Source of the DNA: an uncultured Prevotella sp.
GTDB taxonomy: Bacteria > Bacteroidota > Bacteroidia > Bacteroidales > Bacteroidaceae
Assembly: GCA_900319895.1 (NCBI GenBank)
Contig: ONQK01000052.1
Location: forward strand, 1 to 36,752
Length of the DNA stretch: 36,752 nt
Direction of reading: 5' to 3'
Shown here: positions 1 to 8,348 of the stretch, piece after piece
Position numbering within the stretch: the stretch's first letter is position 1
Layout: every line of letters begins with the position of its first letter
Notes under the pieces: model-generated
Database searches by the model: none
The model's input: only the letters and a program-made list of their open reading frames with translations
What the model was told of the DNA's origin: nothing
Translations under genes and position numbers: made by a program

Positions 1-30
1 AAAAAAATGTGACAGCCAATAGGCTGCCAC
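1..30 (-). terminator. Terminator after ilvE
   Basis: Inverted repeat with arms at 9-17 and 22-30 and a 4-nt loop. Read on the minus strand it is followed by a run of T (1-7). It lies about 30 nt past the aminotransferase stop codon, as expected for intrinsic termination. Confidence 0.75.
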
Positions 31-57
31 AAACCAAATGAAAAAATATCTTATGCG

Positions 58-1077
58 TTATTTTACAATGGTCACCCAATTGTGTGTGTCGGGCTCATCA
101 CCGTATTGGATAGCACGGAGCTTGTTGTAGAGCTTTGTAGACACGGGACCCGGCTTGCCGTCCTCGCTAAAGGTGTAGCGCTTGCCATTGTCCAAGTCAT
201 CGATGTAAGAGATAGGACTGATGACCGCCGCCGTTCCGCATGCGCCTGCCTCCTCAAAGGTTTCAAGCTCTTCCTCGGCAATAGGCCTGCGCTCCACTTT
301 GAGTCCGAGGTCTTCTGCCAGCTGCATCAAGCTCTTGTTGGTGATGGAAGGCAGTATTGACGACGACTTCGGTGTAACGTATGTGTTGTCTTTGATGCCG
401 AAGAAGTTGGCCGCTCCGCATTCATCCATGTATTTCTTCTCCTTGGCATCGAGATAAAATTCAGCCGCATAGCCTTTGTCGTGTGCGAATTTGCTGGCCT
501 GCATGGATGCCGCATAGTTGCCGCCGACCTTGTAACGCCCTGTTCCCAGCGGCGCCGCACGGTCCCACTCGCGCGTGATGACATAGGGATTACAAGAAAA
601 TCCGCCCTTGAAGTACGGCCCTACGGGTGTGACGAAGATGAGGAAGCAATATTCCGTAGCCGGCTTAACACCCACTTGCGCTCCAGTTCCAATCAACAAC
701 GGGCGCAAATAAAGTGTTGCCCCTGTCTCATAGGGTGGGATGAAGTCTTCATTCAGAAGCACCACTTTTTTACACATTTCAGTGAAAAGTTCAGTGGACA
801 CCTCCGGCATCAGGAGACCTTGTGCCGTCATTTGCAGGCGGGCGGCATTCTCGTCAACGCGGAACATGCGTATTTTCCCGTCTTTGCCACGATAAGCCTT
901 CAACCCTTCGAAGCCTTCCTGTCCGTAGTGCAGGCAAGTTGCTGCGATAGACATGTTGATGTTTGGATCAGAACTTACTTCTATTTCTCCCCACTTGCCG
1001 TCGCGATAATAGCAACGTACATTGTAATCGGCCTGAATGTAGCCGAAAGGCAGATTTGCCCAGTCTAAATTTTTCAT
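58..1077 (-). CDS. ilvE: Branched-chain amino acid aminotransferase
   Basis: A 339-aa cytoplasmic fold-type IV PLP enzyme that interconverts valine, leucine and isoleucine with their 2-oxoacids, using 2-oxoglutarate/glutamate. The PLP lysine is probably K183 in the YKVGGNYAAS motif. The E-G-L-K segment near residue 57 and the DECGAANFF segment near 218 are typical of the BCAT family, and the length is normal. A good promoter lies upstream at 1121-1152 and a terminator follows. It is divergent from phosphotransbutyrylase-butyrate kinase. This neighbourhood, together with the oxoacid oxidoreductase downstream, suggests it may work in the catabolic direction as well as in biosynthesis; that direction is inference. 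Confidence 0.96.
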   Translation of the reverse strand: MKNLDWANLPFGYIQADYNVRCYYRDGKWGEIEVSSDPNINMSIAATCLHYGQEGFEGLKAYRGKDGKIRMFRVDENAARLQMTAQGLLMPEVSTELFTEMCKKVVLLNEDFIPPYETGATLYLRPLLIGTGAQVGVKPATEYCFLIFVTPVGPYFKGGFSCNPYVITREWDRAAPLGTGRYKVGGNYAASMQASKFAHDKGYAAEFYLDAKEKKYMDECGAANFFGIKDNTYVTPKSSSILPSITNKSLMQLAEDLGLKVERRPIAEEELETFEEAGACGTAAVISPISYIDDLDNGKRYTFSEDGKPGPVSTKLYNKLRAIQYGDEPDTHNWVTIVK

Positions 1078-1120
1078 TTTCGTTTCTGGTATTATTTTTG
1101 AATATTTATTTTTTAGTCCA

Positions 1121-1152
1121 CAAATTTAATAAGTTTTCATTTCACAGACAAA
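1121..1152 (-). promoter_or_regulatory. Bacteroidota-type promoter of ilvE
   Basis: On the minus strand TTTG (1149-1152) is followed after 20 bp by TAAATTTG (1121-1128). This matches the Bacteroidota -33 TTTG / -7 TAnnTTTG consensus and lies about 45 nt before the ilvE start. Confidence 0.7.
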
Positions 1153-1218
1153 TAAATTAATAGTAAAAAAAATAAAAATCACTTTTTTATGCTTTTTCCC
1201 TTATATTTTAAGGTATTG

Positions 1219-1251
1219 TTTGCTCAAATTCAAAGTATTTTCGTAATTTTG
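1219..1251 (+). promoter_or_regulatory. Bacteroidota-type promoter of ptb-buk
   Basis: TTTG at 1219-1222, a 21-bp spacer, then TAATTTTG at 1244-1251, about 40 nt before the start of the phosphotransbutyrylase gene. Confidence 0.7.
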
Positions 1252-1292
1252 CGCCATTAACGAAAACATATCATTAAAACATTAAAAAAATC

Positions 1293-2201
1293 ATGGAAAT
1301 CATCAGAAACTTTGAAGATTTAGTTGCTCACCTTGCCCAAAAAGGTGAGAGGAAGCGCGTTGCCGTAGTCTGGGCCTCAGACGGGCACACCCAGTTTGCA
1401 GTTCACAAAGCGCTCGAAGAAGGGTTTATCAGCGCCATCTTCGTTGGCTGCCGGAAGGAAGTTGAAGCCAACGATGCCTTCAAGCCCTATGCGGAGCATA
1501 TCAGTTTCATTGACTCCGACGACCGCGACGACGCTGCAGCCAAAGCCGTAGCACTCGTTAGGGAACAAAAAGCAGACATTCTGATGAAAGGTCTTATCAA
1601 CACCGACAACTTGCTGCACGCCGTTTTAAACAAAGAAACTGGCATTCTCCCCAAAGGACGCGTGCTGACACACCTGACCTGCACCTCAATTCCAGGTCAT
1701 GCCAAACTGATTTTCTTTACCGATGCAGCCGTCATACCTTATCCTACACAGGAACAGCGCATTGAACAAGTGCGCTACGTCGCCCAAGTCTGCCACTCAT
1801 TTGGCATTGAAGAGCCCAAAATCTCATTGATCCACTGCACCGAAAAGCCCAACGAGAAGTTCTTCCCGTTCACCATCGGCTATGCAGACATCATCGAAAA
1901 GGCCAAGGGCGGCGAGTTCGGACGTTGCATCGTCGACGGGCCACTGGATGTGCGCACCTCCTGCGACATTGAAAGCATGAAGACCAAAGGCATTGAATCG
2001 CCCATCGCCGGCGAGGCAGACGCACTGATCTTCCCCGACATCGAAGCCGGGAACGTGTTCTACAAGGCCGTGACCCTTTTTAGTGGCGCAGAAACCGCCG
2101 CCTTCCTGCAAGGAACATTGGCCCCCGTCGTACTGACTTCACGCGGCGACAGCGAAATGACAAAATTCTACAGCCTCGCATTGGCTGCCGTCAGCTGCTA
2201 A
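1293..2201 (+). CDS. ptb: Phosphate butyryltransferase (phosphotransacylase)
   Basis: A 302-aa member of the phosphate acetyl/butyryltransferase family. It moves an acyl group from CoA to inorganic phosphate to give butyryl phosphate or a branched acyl phosphate. The compact length fits Ptb better than a stand-alone acetate-type Pta (about 330 aa or more). Family signatures include DILMKGLINTDNLLHAVLN near residue 95 and the C-terminal DALIFPDIEAGNVFYK segment near 246. The gene lies 53 bp upstream of butyrate kinase in the same direction, under a good promoter, so the two almost certainly form an operon. The acyl specificity (butyryl, isobutyryl or isovaleryl) cannot be read from sequence alone. 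Confidence 0.93.
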   Translation: MEIIRNFEDLVAHLAQKGERKRVAVVWASDGHTQFAVHKALEEGFISAIFVGCRKEVEANDAFKPYAEHISFIDSDDRDDAAAKAVALVREQKADILMKGLINTDNLLHAVLNKETGILPKGRVLTHLTCTSIPGHAKLIFFTDAAVIPYPTQEQRIEQVRYVAQVCHSFGIEEPKISLIHCTEKPNEKFFPFTIGYADIIEKAKGGEFGRCIVDGPLDVRTSCDIESMKTKGIESPIAGEADALIFPDIEAGNVFYKAVTLFSGAETAAFLQGTLAPVVLTSRGDSEMTKFYSLALAAVSC

Positions 2202-2254
2202 GACCATTAACACTAATCAAAACAATAGGAATCATTTAACTTTTACCAGAAGTC

Positions 2255-3319
2255 ATGAAAATTTTAGTTATCAATCCTGGCTCTACATCAACAAAGATTG
2301 CCGTTTTTGACAAGGAAACACAAATCTTCAAGCACAGTATCTCACACTCTGTGGAACAATTGAGTCCGTACAAAACGATCATCGACCAATTTGAATTCCG
2401 CAAGCAACTGGTTCTCGAAGAGCTGAAAAAAGCCGGCGTAGCGCTTGACTTCCAAGCAGTCATCGGCCGCGGCGGATTGACCAAGCCCCTCGAAGGCGGC
2501 GTTTACGAGGTCAACGAGAAAATGAAGGAAGACATCCGTACCTCCGACCACTCACACGCCTGCGACCTGGGCTGCATCATCGCCAGCGACATTGCCAAGG
2601 ACATTCCCGGCTGCCGCAGCTTCATCGCCGACCCCGTCGTGGTCGATGAATTGAATGATTATGCACGCGTTAGCGGCTCACCGCTCTTCCAACGGGCAAG
2701 CATTTGGCATGCACTCAATCAAAAAGCCATTGCCCGCCGCTATGCAAAAGACATCAACAAGAGCTACGAAGACCTCAACCTGATCGTTTGTCACCTAGGA
2801 GGCGGCATCTCGGTTGCAGCGCACGATCACGGCCGCGCCGTCGACGTGAACAATGCACTCGACGGAGAGGGGCCTTTTGCACCGGAACGTGCCGGCACAC
2901 TCCCCGCAGCCGACTTGGTGCGCTTATGCTTCAGCGGGAAATACAATGAAAAAGAGATGCTGGCATTCATCTCCGGGAAAGAATCGGGGCTGTCCGGGCA
3001 TTTAGGCACCAACGACATGCGCGAGGTTGAGAATCGCTGCAACAACGGCGATGAAAAAGCCAGCCGGCTGGTAGATGCCATGATTTACCATATCGCCAAA
3101 AGCATCGCCGCCCAAGGCGCTGTATTCTGCGGGAAAATAGACGCAGTAATCATTACAGGAGGAATCGCAAGATGGCAATACATTGTGGACGAACTGACCA
3201 AACGCATCAACTATCTGGCACCCGTGGTTGTTTATCCGGGCGAAGACGAAATGGAAGCACTCGCGCTGAATGCCGTGGCCGTGCTCGAAGGTCAACGTGA
3301 GGCAAAAGAATATGTATGA
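2255..3319 (+). CDS. buk: Butyrate kinase
   Basis: A 354-aa ASKHA-fold kinase that turns acyl phosphate plus ADP into a short-chain fatty acid plus ATP. The N-terminal phosphate loop is NPGSTSTKIAVF (residues 7-18). The central region carries CHLGGGISVAAH and DGEGPFAPERAG, which are characteristic of butyrate rather than acetate kinases, and ITGGIARWQYI lies near the C-terminus. The length matches Buk (about 355 aa), whereas acetate kinase is about 400. It is the second gene of the ptb-buk operon and ends before a strong terminator. With a branched-chain oxoacid oxidoreductase nearby, isobutyrate or isovalerate are plausible products. Confidence 0.95.
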   Translation: MKILVINPGSTSTKIAVFDKETQIFKHSISHSVEQLSPYKTIIDQFEFRKQLVLEELKKAGVALDFQAVIGRGGLTKPLEGGVYEVNEKMKEDIRTSDHSHACDLGCIIASDIAKDIPGCRSFIADPVVVDELNDYARVSGSPLFQRASIWHALNQKAIARRYAKDINKSYEDLNLIVCHLGGGISVAAHDHGRAVDVNNALDGEGPFAPERAGTLPAADLVRLCFSGKYNEKEMLAFISGKESGLSGHLGTNDMREVENRCNNGDEKASRLVDAMIYHIAKSIAAQGAVFCGKIDAVIITGGIARWQYIVDELTKRINYLAPVVVYPGEDEMEALALNAVAVLEGQREAKEYV

Positions 3320-3351
3320 AAATTTTTAATGTATTAAATGATAACTTCTGA

Positions 3352-3383
3352 ATCCTGGCGGCTCGGTGCCGCCGGGATTTTTT
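3352..3383 (+). terminator. Intrinsic terminator of ptb-buk
   Basis: GC-rich 11-bp stem (3352-3362 with 3368-3378, one T-G pair), loop TCGGT, followed by a run of six T. It starts about 30 nt after the buk stop. Confidence 0.9.
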
Positions 3384-3499
3384 ATTCCCATGTTCCCAAA
3401 ATGCCTTGCCTTTACCCCAAAACGCCTCCTTATCAATGAAAAAGCACCCCTGGAAAGAGACGCACGGCGAGTGCAGGCAATGGACGACAAGGCAAACGT

Positions 3500-4222
3500 T
3501 CACTGCATCATCTCATCTAAAAAATCGATGAAACCATTCAACAGTCCATTGCCGTCCGCCGCGTCCGCCGCCGATTTCCTCTCCTGCTCCGCCTGCTGCA
3601 AGACTTTCACAATATCTTCCTTGTCGACAGTGAAAACATGGCCAAAAACTCCAATTGAAGCAATGCGCTCTTGACCGTCGTAATCAATACGCCCCACGGA
3701 TACGACAAAATAATTTTTCACCACCAACAACTCGTCCAAGGCACTGTCGGCAAACTTCCCAAAAACATATTTGCCAAACATCTGAAGACCCGTTTCAATC
3801 AAGCTGCCGCTTTCGCCCAGTTGCTGCCCCAGCGCCGCACTCACTTCACTCCGAATAGCATCTTGATGCACTTTCTTTCCGGGACAAGTAGCAATCATCA
3901 CTAAAATTGCGGCAACCGCCACCATCGACACAGTGAATGAGCGGCCGCCACCTCTCCTCATTCTCGCCGGAATCACTTCCTTTGGCGACGCAACCGCTTC
4001 TGCGTCAACATTTTGAGCGTCACCTGCTTCCGCCCCACCCCCTTTCTTTGGGGCAGCGCCTGCCGACAAAATCTCCCGAAGCTCGGCAACCTGCCAAGCC
4101 GGCAGCCATTGATTGGAGCCCTCCGCCAAAACCAGCGTCTCAGCCGAGATACTCCGTGAAACAAGCTCCTCAATCGTATAAGGCCCTTGCTTTTCATTGT
4201 CTCTTGAAATGTAGTAAGCCAT
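3500..4222 (-). CDS. GYF_2-domain membrane protein with DUF4359-like C-terminus
   Basis: A 240-aa protein, taking the ATG at 4222, because the GYF_2 (DUF4339) domain begins there; an upstream in-frame ATG at 4267 would add 15 residues unlike the family. Residues 1-52 are the GYF_2 domain (YYISRDNEKQGPYT, then QWLPAWQV). A low-complexity linker (53-93) leads to one membrane segment (96-113). The C-terminal domain (114-207) contains YFVVSVGRIDYDG and GVFGHVFTVDKED and resembles DUF4359. GYF_2 probably faces the cytoplasm and the rest the periplasm. GYF domains usually bind proline-rich peptides; the partner and role here are unknown. It has its own promoter. Confidence 0.85.
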   Translation of the reverse strand: MAYYISRDNEKQGPYTIEELVSRSISAETLVLAEGSNQWLPAWQVAELREILSAGAAPKKGGGAEAGDAQNVDAEAVASPKEVIPARMRRGGGRSFTVSMVAVAAILVMIATCPGKKVHQDAIRSEVSAALGQQLGESGSLIETGLQMFGKYVFGKFADSALDELLVVKNYFVVSVGRIDYDGQERIASIGVFGHVFTVDKEDIVKVLQQAEQERKSAADAADGNGLLNGFIDFLDEMMQ

Positions 4223-4297
4223 TTTTCTTCTATCACCTATTTTTAATATAGATACTTTTTCTGTCAAAAAATCACATTAAAGAATAAATTCTCAAGA

Positions 4298-4328
4298 CAA
4301 AGATATTCCTATTTTCCCAATCTGCAAA
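4298..4328 (-). promoter_or_regulatory. Promoter of the GYF_2 gene
   Basis: Minus-strand TTTG (4325-4328), a 19-bp spacer, then TATCTTTG (4298-4305). Transcription would start near 4294, upstream of both candidate start codons, so it does not decide between them. Confidence 0.6.
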
Positions 4329-4491
4329 AAAAAATGCCAGAAAATCTTCCATGGACAAACCATCCTCATCATTTTTGCCAAGCCTTTGCCCATCAACATT
4401 TCCAGACCCTCAGGAAACATGTTTGTACACCGTTGTTTTCAATGCTTTAACCTATTTTTAATAATCAAATATTTTATTTTCAGTTTTTTTC

Positions 4492-4520
4492 TTGATTGTA
4501 ATCTTTTTTTTTTAACTTTG
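4492..4520 (+). promoter_or_regulatory. Promoter of the ffh operon
   Basis: TTG at 4492-4494, an 18-bp spacer, then TAACTTTG at 4513-4520, about 43 nt before the ffh ATG. Together with the oppositely oriented promoter at 4298-4328 it accounts for most of the 340-bp gene-free stretch 4223-4563. I see nothing else in that stretch. Confidence 0.65.
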
Positions 4521-4563
4521 CAGCATTATTATCTCGTCTTCTTGACGAAAATCAATAATATTT

Positions 4564-5901
4564 ATGTTTGAAAACTTAAGTGACAGACTTGAACGCTCCT
4601 TTAAAATCCTCAAAGGAGAGGGAAAAATTACCGAAATAAACGTTGCGGAAACTCTCAAAGAAGTTCGCCGCTCATTGCTTGATGCCGACGTCAACTATAA
4701 AGTTGCCAAGACCTTTACCGACAACGTCAAGCAAAAAGCCCTCGGACAAAATGTACTCACAGCCGTCAAGCCAGGACAATTGATGGTGAAAATCGTCCAC
4801 GACGAATTGGCGGAAATCATGGGCGGACACGCCGTGGAAGTCAACTTGAAAAACCGCCCGGCCATCATCCTGATGAGCGGTTTGCAAGGCTCCGGCAAGA
4901 CCACTTTCAGTGGCAAGCTGGCAAACATGCTGAAAAACAAACAGCGCAAGAACCCATTGCTCGTGGCATGCGACGTCTACCGACCGGCGGCCATCGAACA
5001 GCTCAAGGTAGTCGGTGCCCAAATCGGCGTCCCCGTCTATTCAGAGCCCGAGAGCAAAAACGTGCTTGACATAGCACACAACGCCATTCGCGAGGCGAAA
5101 GCCAAGAACAACGACGTAGTTATCATCGACACAGCAGGCCGCCTGGCCATAGACGAAGAGATGATGAGTGAAATTGAAGCACTCAAAAAAGCCGTGCTGC
5201 CCGACGAGACACTGTTTGTGGTCGACTCCATGACAGGACAAGATGCCGTGAACACCGCCAAGGAATTCAACGACCGCCTCGATTTTGACGGCGTTGTACT
5301 GACCAAGCTCGATGGCGACACCCGCGGCGGCGCGGCCCTCTCCATCAGGACGGTGGTGGCCAAGCCCATCAAGTTCGTCGGTACCGGCGAGAAAATGGAA
5401 GCCATCGACGTTTTCCACCCTTCCCGAATGGCAGACAGGATCCTGGGCATGGGCGACATCGTTTCGCTGGTTGAACGTGCCCAAGAACAGTTTGATGAAG
5501 AAGAAGCACGTCGGCTTCAAAAGAAAATACAAAAAAACAAATTCGACTTTAACGACTTTTTAGGACAAATCCACCAAATCAAGAAAATGGGTAACCTCAA
5601 AGACCTGGCATCCATGATCCCAGGTGTCGGAAAAGCCATCAAAGACATTGACATCGACGACGATGCCTTCAAGGGCATTGAAGCCATCATCCTCAGCATG
5701 ACACCACAAGAGCGCACGAACCCGGAAATCCTCAACACCAGCCGCAGGACGCGCATAGCCAAAGGCTCGGGCACAAACATCCAAGACGTGAACCGGCTGA
5801 TCAAGCAATTTGACCAGACACGCAAAATGATGAAAATGGTGACCGGCGGCGGCATGGCCAATATGATGAGAGGAATGAAGGGCAATATGCCGAAATTTTG
5901 A
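4564..5901 (+). CDS. ffh: Signal recognition particle protein Ffh (SRP54)
   Basis: A 445-aa SRP GTPase that binds 4.5S RNA and signal peptides and delivers ribosomes to FtsY at the inner membrane. It has the N domain (1-95) and the G domain with P-loop GLQGSGKTT (106-114), DTAGRLAIDEE (189-199) and TKLDGDTRGGAALS (247-260). The M domain from about 325 ends in a methionine-rich tail containing MMKMVTGGGMANMMRGMKG. The length is normal. It is the first gene of a likely operon, with folD 30 bp downstream. No 4.5S RNA gene is evident in the window. Confidence 0.98.
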   Translation: MFENLSDRLERSFKILKGEGKITEINVAETLKEVRRSLLDADVNYKVAKTFTDNVKQKALGQNVLTAVKPGQLMVKIVHDELAEIMGGHAVEVNLKNRPAIILMSGLQGSGKTTFSGKLANMLKNKQRKNPLLVACDVYRPAAIEQLKVVGAQIGVPVYSEPESKNVLDIAHNAIREAKAKNNDVVIIDTAGRLAIDEEMMSEIEALKKAVLPDETLFVVDSMTGQDAVNTAKEFNDRLDFDGVVLTKLDGDTRGGAALSIRTVVAKPIKFVGTGEKMEAIDVFHPSRMADRILGMGDIVSLVERAQEQFDEEEARRLQKKIQKNKFDFNDFLGQIHQIKKMGNLKDLASMIPGVGKAIKDIDIDDDAFKGIEAIILSMTPQERTNPEILNTSRRTRIAKGSGTNIQDVNRLIKQFDQTRKMMKMVTGGGMANMMRGMKGNMPKF

Positions 5902-5931
5902 TAACATTTAGAAAAAGAAAGGATTTGAAGC

Positions 5932-6810
5932 ATGCAAATTATAGACGGTAAGGCAACTGCTATCGCCGTAAAGTCAGAAATCAAGCGCGAAGTTGAAGAA
6001 ATCGTGTCAAAAGGCGGCAAGCGCCCACATTTGGCAGCCATTCTCGTTGGCCACGACGGCGGCTCGGAGACCTATGTGAAAAACAAAGTCCTGGCTTGCG
6101 AAGAATGCGGTTTTAAGTCATCGCTCATCCGTTTCGAGGACAATGTCAGCGAAGATGAGCTACTGCAGCAGATTGAGCGCCTCAACGGCGACGCCGACGT
6201 TGACGGCTTCATCGTACAATTGCCGCTCCCCAAGCACATTGACGAGCAAAAAATCATTGAGGCTATCGACTACAAAAAAGATGTTGACGGCTTCCATCCC
6301 ATCAACGTCGGCCGCAGCTCAATAGGACTTCCCTGCTTCATTTCGGCCACCCCATTAGGCATTTTGACGCTGCTCAGACACTATAACATCCAGACAAGCG
6401 GCAAGAAATGCGTCATTCTCGGACGCAGCAACATCGTAGGCAAGCCCATGGCGCAGCTTATGATGCAGAAACAGTACGGCGATGCTACTGTCACCGTATG
6501 CCACAGCCGCTCGGGGAACCTGAAAGAAGAGTGTCTACAGGCAGACATCATCATTGCAGCCATCGGGCAGCCGGAGTTCGTAAGAGCCGACATGGTGAAA
6601 GACGGAGCAGTCGTCATTGACGTAGGCACCACCCGTGTCGCCGATGCCAGCCGCAAAAGTGGCTTCCGTTTAAGCGGCGACGTAAAATACGACGAAGTTG
6701 CCCCGAAATGCGCATACATAACCCCTGTGCCAGGCGGCGTTGGTCCGATGACCATCTGTTCGCTGATGAAAAATACCTTGGCTGCAGGCAAAAAAGAATA
6801 CTACCCATGA
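5932..6810 (+). CDS. folD: Methylenetetrahydrofolate dehydrogenase/cyclohydrolase FolD
   Basis: A 292-aa bifunctional cytoplasmic enzyme that oxidises 5,10-methylene-THF with NADP and hydrolyses the product to 10-formyl-THF. Diagnostic motifs are YVKNKV near residue 48 (catalytic lysine), QLPLPKHID near 96, DVDGFHPINVG near 117, the nucleotide-binding GRSNIVGKPMA near 163 and PVPGGVGPMT near the C-terminus. The length is normal. Its stop codon overlaps the next ATG (ATGA), which implies translational coupling to the small TPR gene. Confidence 0.97.
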   Translation: MQIIDGKATAIAVKSEIKREVEEIVSKGGKRPHLAAILVGHDGGSETYVKNKVLACEECGFKSSLIRFEDNVSEDELLQQIERLNGDADVDGFIVQLPLPKHIDEQKIIEAIDYKKDVDGFHPINVGRSSIGLPCFISATPLGILTLLRHYNIQTSGKKCVILGRSNIVGKPMAQLMMQKQYGDATVTVCHSRSGNLKEECLQADIIIAAIGQPEFVRADMVKDGAVVIDVGTTRVADASRKSGFRLSGDVKYDEVAPKCAYITPVPGGVGPMTICSLMKNTLAAGKKEYYP

Positions 6811-6986
6811 CAGCAGAAGAATATTACGCACTAGGCAATGAATATCGTCAGAAAGGCGATTGGAGAGAAGCACTCAACCACTACATTGCAGCAATAGAGC
6901 TGGACCCCAAAAGTCCCGCCGTACATGCCAAGGAGATGCTTGACAATATTCTGAGCTACTATTGTAAAGACATGTATAACCCTTAA
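6807..6986 (+). CDS. Small TPR-motif protein
   Basis: A 59-aa protein whose ATG overlaps the folD stop (ATGA at 6807-6810). Residues 4-35 form one clear tetratricopeptide repeat: YYALGNEYRQKGDWREALNH followed by YIAAIELDPKSP. The rest is a short helix ending YYCKDMYNP. A single repeat suggests it packs against a partner or oligomerises. It lies 40 bp before the oxidoreductase ferredoxin subunit with no promoter between, so it is probably cotranscribed with that enzyme and might help its assembly; this is inference. No enzymatic residues are seen. Confidence 0.85.
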   Translation: MTAEEYYALGNEYRQKGDWREALNHYIAAIELDPKSPAVHAKEMLDNILSYYCKDMYNP

Positions 6987-7026
6987 AATAAACCCAGACT
7001 TAAACAGTCGTAAATCAAAAGGCATT

Positions 7027-7257
7027 ATGAGTAAATTAAAAGGCGCCATTGTAGTCGACACAGAAAGGTGTAAAGGTTGTTCGCTTTGCGCAATAGCCTG
7101 TCCGCAAGCAGTGATTGCACTGGCAAACAAGGTGAACGTTCACGGTTACCCGTACGTTGAACCCGTCAAGCAAGAAGCTTGCGTGGGATGTACTTCATGT
7201 GCGATAGTATGTCCCGATGGATGTATCACGGTTTATCGTAAAAAAGTGGAGGACTAA
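7027..7257 (+). CDS. vorD/korD: 2-Oxoacid:ferredoxin oxidoreductase, ferredoxin (delta) subunit
   Basis: A 76-aa 2[4Fe-4S] ferredoxin-like protein that passes electrons from the TPP site to external ferredoxin. Two cluster motifs are intact: CKGCSLCAIACP (residues 16-27) and CVGCTSCAIVCP (residues 54-65). It is the first of four tightly packed subunit genes (3 bp to the alpha subunit) in the order D-A-B-C seen in Kor/Vor operons. Confidence 0.92.
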   Translation: MSKLKGAIVVDTERCKGCSLCAIACPQAVIALANKVNVHGYPYVEPVKQEACVGCTSCAIVCPDGCITVYRKKVED

Positions 7258-7260
7258 GGA

Positions 7261-8346
7261 ATGGCAGAACAAGAAGTAAAACTTATGAAAGGCAACGAAG
7301 CGATAGCTTACGCTGCCGTGAGATGTGGCTGTGACGGATATTTCGGTTATCCGATCACCCCACAAAGTGAGATTCTCGAGACACTCGCAGAAATGAAGCC
7401 TTGGGAGACAACAGGAATGGTTGTTTTGCAAGCAGAGAGCGAAACATCGTCAATCAACATGATTTACGGTGCAGCCGGAGCTGGGAAACGCGCTTTCACG
7501 TCTTCATCAAGCCCTGGCATCGCACTGATGCAAGAAGGCATTGCCTACCTCGCAGGTGCCGAGCTACCTGGAGTGTTCGTCAATGTGCAACGCGGCGGTC
7601 CCGGCTTGGGTACGATCCAGCCTTCACAGGGCGACTATTTCCAGGCGACACGCGGCGGCGGCAACGGCGACTATTATGTCATCACCCTCTGTCCGAACTC
7701 TGTTCAAGAAATGGCAGATTTCATGGATTTGGCATTTGAGCTAGCTTTCAAGTACCGCAACCCTGCGATGATTCTCTCAGACGGTGTCATCGGTCAGATG
7801 ATGGAGAAGGTAGTCCTTCCGCCACAAAAACCGCGCCGCACGGAAGAAGAAATCAAGAAGGAATGCCCTTGGGCTACTTTTGGCCGCACCAAGGATCGCA
7901 ATCCCAACATCATCACTTCGCTGGAATTGCAGCCAGAGGTCATGGAGCAACGTAATATCCACCTTCAAAAGAAATACCAAGAGATTCGCGACAATGAGGT
8001 TCGCTATGAAACCAGCCAATGCGAGGACGCGGACTACGTTATCGTTTCCTTCGGCAGTGCCTCCCGCATTGCCTCACAAGCCATTGAGAACGCTCGTGCC
8101 GAAGGCATTAAAGTCGGTTTGTTCCGTCCTATCACCGTATGGCCGTTCCCCAGCAAAGAGATTGCAGAGATGGCACGCGGCAAAAAAGGCGTATTGGTTG
8201 TAGAGATCAATGCCGGTCAGATGGTAGAAGACGTCCGTCTTGCCATCAACGGTGAAGTTCCTGTCGAGCATTTCGGTCGTCTGGGCGGCATGGTTCCAGA
8301 ACCGGAAGAAATAGTAAATGCGTTGAAAACTAAATTGATGAAGTAA
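7261..8346 (+). CDS. vorB/korA: 2-Oxoacid:ferredoxin oxidoreductase alpha subunit (VorB/KorA)
   Basis: A 361-aa alpha subunit of an oxygen-sensitive oxidoreductase that decarboxylates 2-oxoacids to acyl-CoA and reduces ferredoxin. It shows GNEAIAYAAVRCGCDGYFGY and the YPITPQSEI motif near residue 30 and QAESETSSINM near 59. Also present are the GGPGLGTIQPSQGDYFQATR-type loop near 120 and a C-terminal transketolase-like domain containing LFRPITVWPFP. Proteins of this type in Bacteroidota are commonly labelled 3-methyl-2-oxobutanoate dehydrogenase VorB. Whether the true substrate is a branched oxoacid or 2-oxoglutarate cannot be settled from sequence, but the nearby ilvE and ptb-buk favour branched oxoacids. 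Confidence 0.92.
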   Translation: MAEQEVKLMKGNEAIAYAAVRCGCDGYFGYPITPQSEILETLAEMKPWETTGMVVLQAESETSSINMIYGAAGAGKRAFTSSSSPGIALMQEGIAYLAGAELPGVFVNVQRGGPGLGTIQPSQGDYFQATRGGGNGDYYVITLCPNSVQEMADFMDLAFELAFKYRNPAMILSDGVIGQMMEKVVLPPQKPRRTEEEIKKECPWATFGRTKDRNPNIITSLELQPEVMEQRNIHLQKKYQEIRDNEVRYETSQCEDADYVIVSFGSASRIASQAIENARAEGIKVGLFRPITVWPFPSKEIAEMARGKKGVLVVEINAGQMVEDVRLAINGEVPVEHFGRLGGMVPEPEEIVNALKTKLMK

Positions 8347-8348
8347 TC

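Noticed and set aside
481..1068. 195-aa open frame on the plus strand
   Set aside because: It is antisense to ilvE, whose protein is clearly conserved, and has no family signature or start context of its own.
2255..3319. Acetate kinase as an alternative name for the kinase
   Set aside because: The length of 354 aa, the internal motifs and the adjacent phosphotransbutyrylase fit butyrate kinase; acetate kinase is about 400 aa.
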